Assembly: GCA_036172665.1 (NCBI GenBank)
Contig: CM069875.1
Coordinates: 18,259,806-18,323,805, forward strand
DNA length: 64,000 nt
Source: Prosopocoilus inquinatus
Taxonomy: Eukaryota; Arthropoda; Insecta; Coleoptera; Lucanidae
Reading direction: 5' to 3'
Notes under the pieces: generated by a model
Told to the model about the DNA's origin: nothing
Seen by the model: only the letters and a program-made list of their open reading frames with translations
Database searches by the model: none
Position numbers and translations under genes: made by a program
Shown: positions 21,140 to 33,291 of the stretch, in pieces
Layout: each line of letters begins with the position of its first letter
Numbering within the stretch: the first letter of the stretch is position 1

Positions 21140-22380
21140 CACAGCGTTCATGGGAAGCCGCTACAATAGCTAACTTTCTTATTTCTATTTCAGTAACTTA
21201 AATTAGAAAAGTTTTAGGACCTTTTTTCTTCGATTTTATGGTACTTTGGAAAAAACAAATAACAATCAGGTTTTCGAAATTTTCAATTGTTTAATTTTTT
21301 TTTTAATGGAACAATGTATATTTTATCGCCGTATCACGTTCAGGAAGTCAAATTAAGTACATCTATAAAATATTCCCCTCCTAAGTCTACTATTTTATAA
21401 ATTATTTAGTAAGCAATGGTATAAGACATTTTAACATATCGCGCATTTAATATTTGACGCAAAGGTTTTCAGTATCACCTAAATTTAAAGAAATTTTTAA
21501 TCAAGATAGTTCACATAGGTCTGACAGTTTGAATATATTTCCTTTATTCTCCTATTTCAACACGCACCATATTGTGTTTGTGAATAAAAAGACTATCGCA
21601 ACGATACACTTCTTTCCGCAAATATCAAGACTGAATTATTTATGAAATATTCTTTTTTGGGAGATATTTTAAAGACATAATTAATTTGACATCCTGAACG
21701 TGATGCCATGTTGTGCCATGTATGGTACTTTGGAAAAAACAAATAACAATCGGGTTTTCGAAATTTTCAATTGTTTAATTTTTTTTAATGGAACAATATA
21801 TTTTTTATCACCGTATCACGTTCAGGAAGTCAAATTATGTACATCTATAAAATATTCCCCTCCTAAGTCTACTATTTTATAAATTATTTAGTAAGCAATG
21901 GTATAAGACATTTTAACATATCGCGCATTTAATATTTGACGCAAAGGTTTTCAGTATCACCTAAATTTAAAAAATTTTTAATCAAGATAGTTCACACAGG
22001 TCTGACAGTTTGAATATATTTCCTTTATTCTCCTATTTCAACACGCACCATATTGTGTTTGTGAATAAAAAGACTATCGCAACGATACGCTTCTTTCCGC
22101 GAATATCAAGACTGAATTATTTATGAAATATTCTGTTTTGAGAGATATTATTTTACAGACATACTTAATTTGACATCCTGAACGCGACACAATGATAAAC
22201 GTGATGCCATGTTGAAAAGCATAATGTTCCATTAAAAAAAGTTGAAAATAATTGTAAATCTCGAACATTTGTACCATAAAATTGAGGAGGAAAGGTTTTA
22301 AAACTTTTCTAATTTAAGTTACTTCGTAAAAATACAAATAAAGTAGTTATCTATTTTACCGGCTTCCCATGAACACTCTG
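21140..22380. mobile_element. MITE with GTTCATGGGAAGCC ends and internal 484-bp tandem duplication
   Basis: The left end (GTTCATGGGAAGCCG near 21145) and right end (CGGCTTCCCATGAAC near 22361-22375) are inverted repeats, and TA flanks both ends. Inside, a segment starting GTACTTTGG at 21241 is repeated at 21725 (period 484). No transposase frame. A partial inverted copy lies at 9653-10292. Confidence 0.75.
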
Positions 22381-22634
22381 TATGTAGTTTGCGAGAGTCT
22401 TTAAATAGTTGTAACTCTGCATATTGTATTTAAATTTAAAATTTTTATGAATTAAATAAAAAAATGTTCTAATTTTAAAACTATTAAAAATAGATACAGG
22501 GAACACTAATAAGATCAATGTAGTACTTATTTCTACATAATTGGTGTATTAAAATATTATAGGTTGTTGCATTTGAAAGAAATTACTTCTTAGTGTTTGA
22601 ATATGTTGAAGCAGAATCATACATTTCAGATAAC

Positions 22635-22676
22635 CTTGAGCTAAATATAGCACGGTTGTGTTATATTTAGCTCAAG
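22635..22676. repeat. Perfect 15-bp hairpin
   Basis: CTTGAGCTAAATATA (22635-22649) and its exact complement (22662-22676) with a 12-nt loop. No T-run or coding context indicates a terminator; function unknown. Confidence 0.8.
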
Positions 22677-23385
22677 AGCTAAGAGAAGAGAAGTGCAGAT
22701 AGGGAAATGTATTGTCATATTTCTAATTTTTTCCGTAAAGATTTCAAAAATGTAACGTAAAATATGCGACACTTAAAATAAGTGATTTATTAATGACTTC
22801 CGGTGTAACCAGAAGTAATCCAAAGTAAATTTTATTTAATTTGAATATTCTTTTCGAAGTATATCTATATTGTAAATGTGCAGCTTCTTCACTTCTTCAC
22901 TTTCCAGAAAACTTTTAACCAACGTTTTTTATTCCTAGCGCATAGCTGAAGATTGGGCATTGCAATAGTTCCAGTAGTACCAGAAGTATAATTTTAACAA
23001 ATAAGGAAATAACTATTAATGGGTTAGTAATAAAACTCTACAAAAAATGGCTCTCAACTTTTGGAACTTACTTTAGTGTTACTACCTACCTGGAGTAGAA
23101 ACAAGATTTGTGCTGAGGAAATAAACGAGTAGCACAGCCAGCAGCCCTGGCGTTATGAGTGTGGGTGTTAATTAAACGCGACAAAAAATGAGCGCCAACT
23201 AATCTTAAGAAAAGAGGAGAGGACTAAGGTAAAGAAAAATGGATAAGACTCAAATTTTGCAACAAAGATTTAATAACAAATTTTGGTCAGCAACAAATAT
23301 CGACAGCCCAAATCAAAAGTATGACTTGAAAAGGTGCGTTAATTCAGATTTATAGTACGTACCAGGCTTAACGCCAACAAATATA
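22677..23385. other. Non-coding stretch
   Basis: Nothing recognised; AT-rich, with no open frame above background. Confidence 0.5.
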
Positions 23386-23843
23386 CTGGGTGTCTCATAA
23401 TCTACGGAGGAGATTAAAAGGGTAGCTAGGGGAGATCAAATTAAAGAGTTTTTGGAATTGAACACTGCTTTACAATGAAAAAATGTAGTCACGTTAAAGT
23501 TACGCTATTTCATTTTTTCTTCTAATGCCCAGAAACGGGTTTTCATGTCGTTGTGCGCCACCTACTAATTAAAACAAAACTAGGAAACAGAATAACACAG
23601 ACATTTTATGAATGGTGGTTTTGATAAATTTAGAGTTTATTTAATAATAAAGTTGTATTTTGTGAAATAATTTTTATTAATTAAGAAGCTACAGGTGTAA
23701 GTTAAAGAAGAAATTAAAAAACGTTAAGCTGCTGTAGCTTTCTTGTTATTGGGTTTTGGACAAAAGCGAATTAAGAAAAAAGATTTATTTTGATGTCCTA
23801 CAGCTGCCCTTTCAATTTCCTGCGTAGGTTATGAGACACCCAG
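23386..23843. mobile_element. MITE with CTGGGTGTCTCATAA ends
   Basis: The left end CTGGGTGTCTCATAATCTACGG and right end (CGTAGGTTATGAGACACCCAG) are inverted repeats. 458 bp, shorter than relatives at 38955-39556 and 43420-44027. A TA precedes the left end; the right flank is CA. No coding capacity. Confidence 0.8.
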
Positions 23844-26800
23844 CATATGCATCTTAAAATATTTCCGAACAGCATTACTAAAATTTACTTGTAAACACTA
23901 ATGAGAGTAATTCAAACTGTACGGAATATTAGTTGTAATAAAAACTGACAATAAACAAACGTGAAAGAAGATCCAAAATAACCAGTTGGCGAATTCGTTA
24001 TAAAGCTGTTCATCAATCAATAAAAAAAAACAATATTATCGGCGTGGAGCACCCAAGTAAAATGTGAAATTAATGGCGTGAAGCGCCGTAAGTAAATAAA
24101 CTGAAATAAATCGCAACATAAAATTTGGCCAAAGGCCGTAGCCGCAAGTAAAGATAGCTCCCACCTGACAAACATGGTCGATCCTAGTCCGTTCCCACAT
24201 GGACGTTTGTCCGAACGCAAATGACACCGGATCGAGACAGCATTGCCGAAAGCCGGGTCCACAATAAGATTGCGCTGCTCCCCCAAAAAGTTTGTCACAG
24301 GCAACTCCTAAAAACGCTGGCTTTAAAGCTAAATTACCAAGACCGCCAAAGATGATGTACCTAAAACTTAATCAACGGAAAAGCCATAACAATTTGTGTG
24401 TTGGGGATATCGCTAAATGACTGACGCTCCGAAGCGCGTTGCAAATTAATAAAGACAAACCAACCATGCCCCCAAGAGTTCGAAAAGGACGATTTGCGCG
24501 AATCAAAACCGTAAGAAGACTTCAATGGCGTCAAAGGTCAGGGTTGAGACCAATTAAACAACGTGGAAATATTAGCTCGCAGAAGCCTGTAGTTCACACC
24601 AACTCATTCAAAAAAAAAAAAAAAACAGACGGCGACGGGGAAATTTTCTTACTTTCCAACTGCGTGAAATAATAATTCCGAACGATTCTCACGAAACGGA
24701 TGAATTACGTTTGCCAAAGATATTATTTATTTAAAACCACAAAGGAGTTATATGCATCGAGAATTTTAATTATTTCATGGAGGGAGTATTTTAAAACGAT
24801 TGCCCAAACAGGCGTATAAAATAAAATACAAGGAGTGACATCATTTGAGTTCGCTAAATTAATCATTCCAGCGACAACGAAAGCGATAGTAAAAAACTGC
24901 CTTTTATCGCAATAAAATTCCGACGAACGAAGCGGCAAATGAAAAGATTTAAACACAAAAGGGTTTCTTAATTTGGGCAAATAAATACGAGTCCAACGGA
25001 ATATACACAGATAAAAATCCGGAGTTAATTCTACCACTTTGAACGCGAGGGAGCACATTTTGGTATACCCTCGTCCATCCATTTGTAGAGTTAAAAAAGA
25101 ACGAAGTTAGGATGTTTACCTTGTAAAAGTAGGAGTAGAGCTTATCCTTACTCCAAGACACAATTTAGTTCGGAAGTAATAACCATAACACCAAATTAGT
25201 TAAAAATTACCAACTTGTTAGGAAAAAACTTTATCTACATTTAACACCTATTAGGCATATTACAATTAATCCTAGGAATTTTTATGTTGGTATAAGCATT
25301 ACCTAAAAGCGGTTTTCATACCACAACAAACTTTTCAATTAACCTCAAGTACCTGTTATAGGGCAATGGGGTCAATTTTGTAACACTGATATGGGCTATT
25401 GATGCTATTGCTATGTTTCAAGAGAACTTGCAAAATTGGTATTCTGTAAATAAATTCCTAACAACTTGCAATCCGTTTGAAGTGTGATATCCATTTAATA
25501 TGCATTTCTCTTCAATCTGCTGTCGGCATTCGACGTGAATTGTTATGAAATCGTAACAAGTTATCTGCAATTATTGAAGACCGTATCAGTTGATATGCAT
25601 ATCAATATTACGGAATAGACCTGAATGTTTTGACATCAGATACAAGTAATTTAATGTGTTACTTAAGAACTTTGGGAATACCACGTTTTAGTTATGATCT
25701 CTTCGTGATGTTGTCTTTACATCTTTTCACTGTGGTGGTGTTTTTCTAACATCTCGTCGTGCTGTCTTTACATCTCATCTTCTTGTCGTGGTGGAACATG
25801 TTTATCATCTAGTCGTGACGTCGTCCCCTCTTTTTGAGTGAGTCTTGTTGTCTTTGATATTGTTATTGATTCATGTAATGTATTTAGATGTTGCAGGGTT
25901 GTTGTGTTATTATGGTATTTTTATATTTTTTTTTGTAAATAATGAAACGTTATCAAGAGCAGTTTGTTTTGGTGCTGTTTTTTCTTCTTCAGGTCAGTTC
26001 CATTGTAAGTATTTTTGTTACTTTTTCTTATAAGAATCTTTTGCTATCGGTCTGATTAATTGTCACCGCAGTATGATATAAACACAGCATAAGCTTTAGT
26101 GTTTTTTCTTATCTGTGGTGTTTGTCCAACGGGATCCTAAGTCATAGACTTGTCAGGACCTCAGGAGCGTGAGTGTATTTTTTGTGTGTAAAGTGTTCCA
26201 TGGCTTTATTACTTCCAAACCTCGTCGCCGTCGAAGTGGAAGCAGTCTCGAATTGTATCCCCAATACTGAAGGGTATTCACTTGGTCCGTTCAGGCGTTA
26301 ATGAAGAAAATTCCATCATTGCGATTTTTTTTCAGTTTCAAAGAATAGATGATGTTAACTCGTTATTCATTTCGGTGTTCCAGCTTTTTTCAACTGAAGT
26401 CTGGCATAGAAAAATGTTTGTACTTACTTCTACACGCATTTACTTATTTGATAATGAATGAAGCAATCGAATCAAGATTTTCCTCGAATGACGTCTTAGA
26501 ACATCTTTGTAACCACGGTTGTCTTGTTCTTTCACTGCTAATTCCTATTTTACAGATAACGTTTCTTATTTTTGTGTCGAATCTCGTATTTTAGTATGTA
26601 GCAGATTCAATTCGTCTAGGATTCGTCACTTTATCAAAATTAACTGAGAAGTATAGTATTCGAATTGCTCGAGATATGTGATTGAATTTTACTGTAGTCT
26701 TCCACATTCAAAAACTGTCTAATTGCAACATTCTTTTGAAGTCCTGTTCATATCTTTTTGCAACAAAGAAATACTTAATAACAGACGAAATTTTATTAAA

Positions 26801-27038
26801 TTAAATGATAAAATGAAAATATTTATTAAAAATATGTAATTTATTGTTTAAAATTTTAAGGCCCAGTCTTACAATGACGGTTTAACTCTGAGCCGAAGCT
26901 TAAATCCTTTACAACAATTGTTGTTATTTCGACAATTTTTGAGGTTTGAGGTTTAAGCCTCAGCTCAAAGTTGAACCGCATTTGTATAAGTAGACTTAAA
27001 CGAGTTAAAATAAGTTTATTAATTTTTATATTATCAAG
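23844..27038. other. Non-coding AT-rich stretch without recognised genes
   Basis: Small frames at 24017-24304 (minus), 24439-24672, 24723-25082 (minus) and 26349-26594 show no family features. Sequence around 24030-24320 is locally GC-richer, and 25690-25830 is a low-complexity stretch of recurring ATCTCGTCGTG-like words. Confidence 0.5.
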
Positions 27039-27040
27039 TA

Positions 27041-28307
27041 CAGGGTGGCCCAACGATGCGTATTTCTTCTGTGAGGGTTATGGGAAAAAAATTAGAAAAA
27101 AAATATATAAAGAATTTTATACTAGACAATACGCGACATATTGTAAAATTATTTTGAACTATACAGAGTGATCAGAAAAATGGTGGTTCGTGGAAACTTA
27201 TTTTTTTTTAATGGAACACCCTATATATTTTTAGATATTTGGATGCGCCACAGTGAGCTGATTACAACGGTATAAAGATATATTGATTTCATTGAATAAC
27301 TTTCGTAAAATTTTTTTTTTCTTGAAGAATTTTGCAAAAATTCAGTCAGTTTGAATATGAATTTCTGATTACTAAGGTAACACAGATGAAGGAAAATCTA
27401 ACACGATATTTTTAGGACTTTGGCCTTTATGAAAATTTGAACAAAATTAAGATGTCTTTTTGCATTATACCGAGCGATCGATACTTACGAAACATTCGGT
27501 ATCTCGGTATTTTTTTTAATGGAACGGCTTACTTTTTATTTCAGAAATGGATAGCACTTAAATGTAGCTTTCTGCTGATATAAGGTTATATACCTTTATT
27601 TTTAATAATTTCTTCACTAGAAATTTTCTTTTTATAAGTATTTCAATGGTCGGCGTTTTGAACTATACACCCAGTATTGCTACTTTCCTACCTAAATTCA
27701 ATTATTCGAAGTCATTTTTCGATCATTTGATTCTACTTTCAAAGATTTCTAATTTGAATACCCCCGCGATAGGATTTATTTTAACAAAAATAATTTAAAA
27801 GCAGATCACTGAAATACTTGTTAAAAGAAAATTTTTAGTGACGAAATTATTAAAAATAAAGATATATATCGGCAGAAAGCTACATTTAAGTGCTATCCAT
27901 TTCTGAAATAAAAAGTAGGCCGTTCCATTTAAAAAAAAATATCGTGTTAGATTTTCGTTCGTCTGTGTTATCTCATTAATCAGAAATTCAAATTCAAACT
28001 GACTGAATTTTTGAAGAATTCCTCAAGAACAAAATTTATTTTACGAAAGTAGTTCAATGAAATCAATACATCTTTATACCGTTGTAATCTGCTCATTGCG
28101 GCGTATCCAAATATCTAAAAATATACAGGGTATTCAATTAAAAAAAAATTAGTTTCCACGAACCACAATTTTTCTGATCACTCTGTATACTTCAAAATAA
28201 TTTTACAATATGCCGCGTATTATCTAGTATAAAATTCTTTATATATTTTTTCCTAATTTTTTTCCTACAGGCCTCACAGAAGAAATGCGCATCGTTGGGC
28301 CACCCTG
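27041..28307. mobile_element. 1.27-kb foldback element with CAGGGTGGCCCA ends
   Basis: The left end CAGGGTGGCCCAACGATGCG and right end are inverted repeats that continue inward over almost the whole element, so the two halves form one imperfect palindrome. TA duplications are at 27039-27040 and 28308-28309. No transposase frame. Arms differ by many point changes and small indels. Confidence 0.87.
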
Positions 28308-28309
28308 TA

Positions 28310-29468
28310 CAATATCATTTCGAATGGCACTTTATTGTCATAGAATCAGTAATTAAAACGCTTTTAAAATTGAGCCGCAATTATAAGTTCGCCATTAATA
28401 AACTATTAAATAAGAGAATAAAAGGAAAAAGCGGCCTCACTTCGAAGTTACAACTGGGTTCATAAAACATACTTGTGCTGGCAAAGTTCTATAATACTAA
28501 CTGCAGCAAAAAAGCATCAAATGTTAAAGCAAAATAACAATTATTAGCACTTTGAAAAAAAAAAAAAAACAGCGCAATAGTGTTTCAGGAACACCGATAA
28601 TTACTTTCAGTATTTTGCACGATTCAATTCGATGAGCAGTCTTCGTCTCAGAGAACAAATCCGTGCTCTTTAAAGTGCAGAAAACCCTATTCTGAAACAT
28701 TATGTTTCAGGATGCTTAAAAATTTTCATACATTTCATGAAATTGCTCCTGAACTAGGTTAACTCTTTAAGAAAACAGTTTTTAAACTTTAAACGGACAC
28801 TATAAAATCGGAAAAAAACAGTCAACATTTTGCTGTCGCTTGAAATGTTAAAAACCAAAATATAATCAAAGGAGTAGTTTTCTCGATTTACTTAATCGCG
28901 GAACGGAAATACACGATTCATAGCTTTACAAATTAAAAAACAAAAAAAAATTTCGTTGTTATGGAAACCAAAATTATCTAATGATATACATACATTCGGA
29001 CTGACAATGATCTGTAGATTCCAAACATGTAAAAATATACAGGCCGTTCCTTTTAAAATAAGAAATTTGATGTAACTTCCGGCGAAATCGGAAGTCGTAC
29101 GGTGGCCAGTGCTATGACGGAAAATTCAGTGTTTCATTTAATTTGTCTATCCCGAATTTTAAGTAAAAAATAAAAATTCTAGAAGAGTAACACAAAGACA
29201 CACGAATACCCTGCATTATTGGACGTGGGTATATTAGAACTTTTTTTCTTGTTTTGATCTCTACTGTCACCTCCTAAAGTGTATAGAGGTTTTTTTACAT
29301 TAATACCCTGTACATTTCTAAAGTCAAATTCAAAATCAAATAAAAAATCAGTGTAAAGATTATGTAAAGCGGCTTTTATTCAATACACGTTTCAGCACAC
29401 TCTGTAGAGTGTTCGCCAAAAAGTCGATCAAATAAGATTTTATTACAGCAATAATTTATGCTGCAATA
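28310..29468. other. Non-coding stretch
   Basis: AT-rich with homopolymer runs; no gene or clear repeat boundary seen. Confidence 0.5.
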
Positions 29469-30305
29469 ATTCGACAATTCGCCATCGCCGATTTGTCGTC
29501 ACCAATTCACCGTCGCCGATTCGTCGTAGGTACAATTCACCGCCGGAAAACTCGCCGTCGGTAAATTCGGCGTCAGCGATTAAAGTTTTAAGTCCAAGTA
29601 CATATCCAAATAATAATATACCGATAATTATATGTATAAAATAAAGAAGTTAATATAATTAATGGAAAATAAAACAATTTGTTATTAATTAAATGTGATA
29701 CATAGATAAAGAAACAGATAAAAAATTTGGTCTTCCAGGAAGTATTTCTTATTCTTCAGGGTGTTCGTAAAATCCCTCCAATTCTTCTTTTTTATATTTT
29801 CAAATTCTGCTCAAAATCATATTGATTTTCATATCAATTAAAATCACTACACATCAAAAGTCGACTGCTTTCAAAATATTGATTCATGAAAGCTCGTCAT
29901 TTAAAATTATAAATTTAAAAAGGGGTTCCATTAAAAAAAAATAGAATTATGATTATGTGTACGTACAGCACCAATTTGTTCGTAATTTTGTGTACGGTGG
30001 TCGCTCTGTAATTACGAATTTATTTTAACTTGAAATAGAAAAACAATAGTAAAGTCCATTTTAATTTACTTGAAACGTACTGAAATTATAGTTATTTTCT
30101 TCAATTCGTAGGTATAACTTGGATATTATCTAAAATAGTCAGAAAATGTTTTAAAGCTTATCAAGCTAAATAAAGCAGTAACATGGGACGGTGAATTGGG
30201 CGGATGGTAAATTTGATCGACGGCGAATTGGTTCTACGACGAATTGGCGACGGTGAATCGGCGACGGCGAGTAGGCGACGGCGAATCGTCCCATGCCCCA
30301 ATAAT
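29469..30305. mobile_element. Element bounded by inverted GACGGCGAAT minisatellite arrays
   Basis: The left array (29469-29586) has recurring ATTCGCCGTCGCC-like words; the right array (30184-30300) has the complementary GACGGCGAATTGG-like words. The two arrays are inverted relative to each other around a roughly 600-bp AT-rich core. No coding frame. The class is uncertain. Confidence 0.5.
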
Positions 30306-30779
30306 TCACTAACACTGCAATTTGGGGCGGTTTTACTGCTAGTACCTTCTTAGCTGGATATTTCCTTCTTCAACAAGTTAATTATTTTTTTTAAACTTTA
30401 AATCGACATTGTAAATCGGAAGCAACACTCAACGTTATACAAGGTACACAGAATATTGCACATTTCTACCAGATCCCCCCCCCCTCCAAATAAGCACCAA
30501 CCCTACTATTTGCTCTACAGACATCATTTTCAACTGACAGTGAACAAAAATGAACAAAAATGAACAAAAACACATCAAAGAACGTCTCAAATGAATTGAT
30601 CTTCAAAGAACAGAATGTATCATCACTGGTAGAAAGAAACTGGACAAAGAGACATATGTATCTGCTTGTTGGCAACTGTATTAAGAAAAACTTAACGCAC
30701 TTAGCATTGAGACACTTGCTGGAAATAAATAAGAAAAGTCACACGAATAAAAAAAATAGATTTGCAAATCGTTTTTGAT

Positions 30780-31295
30780 TGCAGTGAGAACCTCGAGCAT
30801 CCTCTGGACAGCTGTTTTAGCACAAAATTTTTCTAAAATCTTTCATTATGCTTTGACAGCAAGCATGGCCGCCTTGCATGGGAGACTCATTAGGAGCAAA
30901 TCCCGCTTCAATTTGTCTATCCTACTGCAATGTTAGGTCAAAAAGCGATAGTAAGATGTCGCTATTTTATATGTTCATCATTCTTACACCGCATTTGCGA
31001 ATAAATTGGGCAAGTCGTTTTTGGTCTGCAGTGGGAATGTGGAGCTACGTTTCTGCTGAAGAAGCCCCAAGCAGGGCTGAAACAGCTGTCCAGAGGCTGC
31101 TCGAGGTTCTCACTGCAATCAAAAACGAGTTGCACAAAATTTTTCTAAAATCTTTCATTATGCTTTGACAGCAAGCATGGCCGCCTTGCATGGGGGACTC
31201 ATTAGGAGCAAATCCCGCTTCAATTTGTCTATCCTACTGCAATGTTAGGTCAAAAAGCGATAGTAAGATGTCGCTATTTTACATGTTCAAAAAAA
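30780..31295 (+). mobile_element. Hammerhead repeat cluster, retrozyme-like, partial units
   Basis: The TTTCATTATGCTTTGACAGC segment recurs at 30841 and 31153 (period 312), showing tandem units. The unit at about 30880-31190 is complete and contains the hammerhead at 31042-31102. The left part (30780-30830) is a short inverted fragment joined to the next unit with the ribozyme core lost. No protein-coding capacity. Confidence 0.75.
31042..31102 (+). ncRNA. Type I hammerhead ribozyme
   Basis: Core CTGAAGA 31056-31062. Stem II is AGCCC/GGGCT (31063-31067 with 31074-31078). GAAAC is at 31079-31083. Stem III is two pairs closed by loop AGCT, then the GTC cleavage site at 31088-31090. Stem I pairs CAGAGGC (31091-31097) with GTTTCTG (31049-31055; five Watson-Crick, two G-U pairs), then GCTC (31099-31102) with GAGC (31042-31045) beyond an internal loop. 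All invariant core positions are present. Confidence 0.72.
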
Positions 31296-31699
31296 ATAGA
31301 GTACGTAGATGAACAACCTGCGATAAATAAATCATACTCTTATTCACTATTATTTAATTGTTGATATTTTCGACACCTCCGATTCACTATTTTTCCATAC
31401 CGTGTCTGAAACTCATGTCGCCGTTATATTTTCTAATACCATGGCGATTCTGACTTTGGGAGAAACCAACTACGCTTCGATCCAACTACACTTCGATCAG
31501 ATCACTCCCATTTCTCTTTTAGAATTCCATTGTCTAGCATAAGAGAATCCCCTTACGTCCAATAGCTTTTGAAGACTGGAATTTATTCGGTATGTGAGAC
31601 CAAGTTGGATGTTTACCTTTCTCTTTCCAAAAGATTATGTCTTCTATGTCTTTTTCTCACGTATTCTTTTGATGAGAATTATTCTTAGAATTATCTTAT

Positions 31700-32160
31700 G
31701 CTTTATAGAACAGTGCCGGCAATCCTAAGGAATCGGTCTTTTAGAAAGCGCATCTGCACAGTTGTGGACACGAACTGGGCGATATTACACTAAAATTATA
31801 CTCCTGTAATCTTTCTAGCCATTTAGAAGAAACCGTCGACCGATACTTGGGAAAATGTTCGGTTGTTTTCACTGCAGCAAGAAACTCCTTTCTGGTTACA
31901 GGTATTAGTTCATCTTGGCTTTCGACAAAACTTTACCGAAATAACTGATAACACGTTCTTGTCCGTCCTGCAATGAAATGCAAATTTTTTTTACACACAG
32001 TCTGCAATATGTGCATAGTTTCAGAAAACATCGCAGTTCATGAACATTTTTCAGCATTGGATAGTTCTTAACGGCTGAAATTTTCTCTGAATCTGTGATC
32101 TGTCGCTTTTGATAGCACATGCCCAAAGTACTTAATTTCCGGAAGAATTTGCACTCGTCT
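31700..32160 (-). pseudogene. Ty3/gypsy Pol relic (RT connection and RNase H)
   Basis: Minus strand: ITDSEKISAVKNYPMLKNVHELRCFL and LQDGQERVISYFGKVLSKAKMN (31905-32126) match gypsy RT-end and RNase H segments, with an internal deletion between them. Near 31735 a CADALSKRP motif marks the RNase H tail. A different, older family from the element at 1-9652. Confidence 0.7.
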
Positions 32161-32450
32161 GGATTTAGTTTTAGTGGTGCTGCTGCTGGTGGTCTTGCTG
32201 CTGCTGCTTCTTGTTAGTCAATGAGACTTCCTCCTTTCCTCAGGGCTGCTGCTGGTAGAGATGGTGGTGGTGCTGCTACTAATGTTGGTGGTCTTGCTGC
32301 TGCTCCTCGTTAATCGTTAGTCTCAACGACTTCTCGTTAGTCGTCTCACTTCTCGTTAGTTGTTGAGACTAACGACTAACGAGAACAAACTAAGGAGAAG
32401 CAGTAGCAAGACCAAAACCAAGAGTGTGATCGCATGTACATGAGACCTAT
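32161..32450. repeat. Low-complexity CTG/GGT tracts with CGTTAGTCGTTGAGAC words
   Basis: Imperfect CTG and GGT triplets (about 32175-32310) are followed by repeats and inverted repeats of TCTCGTTAGTCG-like words (about 32310-32400; more at 32625-32645). No coding frame with supporting features. Confidence 0.65.
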
Positions 32451-32714
32451 CTACGCTGCATGAGGTGTGATTTCTGGAAATAATATTTCAGAGCATTATA
32501 GTATATGAAATAGCAAATAATTGGTAACATTAGGAGTGGTGGTGGAGGCACTACTTCGTATTTTGAATAAACCAAAGGTGTTGAGCAATAAGTGCAGACC
32601 ATTAAGGCCTGATTTTGAAACTGCTTCTCGTTAGTCGTTGAGACACCACCGCACCACCACACCACCACTACCAGCCCTGAGCAAGTTCGTTCATTCATAT
32701 CACATAAGAAAGAT

Positions 32715-33060
32715 TTCAAGCTAATTCTCTACAACTCATGCCATTTGCTGCAATAGATAACTTGTCTCTAAAACGCACTACATCTTTTACCTCTTCAGAG
32801 TGGCGCACATTATTTCCTAAATACACATTGTATGTACAACCTTCGTATACAATACACAGGTAAACTATAAATTAACGCGAGTAGCGAGATACACATTGGC
32901 CAACATGTGCGCTTCTTATTTTCAACACCTTTTATGATTATTACATTAATTGATATTACCGCAAATGCTTATTTTCGTATATATCGGTATCATACTAAAA
33001 CCGACTGTCCCGTCTCCATTAAGTTAGCAAAAATTCGAAAGGTACGAAAAAGAGTAAAGA
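32715..33060 (+). repeat. Diverged dispersed repeat, copy A
   Basis: Matches 34739-35030 in the same orientation, with shared segments CAAGCTAATTCTCT, TTTGCTGCAATAGAT, CAGAGTGGCGCA and CGACTGT.CGTCTC. Identity is low to moderate, suggesting an old repeat. No coding capacity. Confidence 0.6.
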
Positions 33061-33213
33061 GTACGAAAAGAATAGGCATTGAAATGTTGTTACACTTCAT
33101 GTTAGAACTGCACCTTTTAAGTGCAAGTTAAAAGCTCAAGGTAAAATAACTTTATCTCCAAAGAATGCAACCAATCACCTGTCCTAATTATCAGATGATT
33201 TAAAAAAAAATTG

Positions 33214-33291
33214 TTGCAATTTGTCTATCCTACTGCAATGTCAGGTCAAAAAGCGATCGTAAGATGTCGGTATTTTATCTGTTTATCAGAT
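33214..33291 (+). repeat. Retrozyme-like repeat fragment without ribozyme
   Basis: CAATTTGTCTATCCTACTGC to the TATTTTATCTGTTTATC stretch matches the tail part of the 310-bp hammerhead repeat. The ribozyme part is absent. Confidence 0.75.

Noticed and set aside
22635..22676. Rho-independent terminator
   Set aside because: Eukaryotic context, AT-rich stem without T-run and no gene upstream.
24017..24304. 95-codon minus frame in GC-richer stretch
   Set aside because: No motif, no neighbouring signals; not enough support.
29469..30305. CRISPR-like array
   Set aside because: Words vary in length and sequence, there are no unique spacers, and the DNA is eukaryotic.
32161..32310. Triplet-repeat coding exon (poly-Leu/Gly)
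   Set aside because: Imperfect triplets with stops in the frames and no flanking coding signal.
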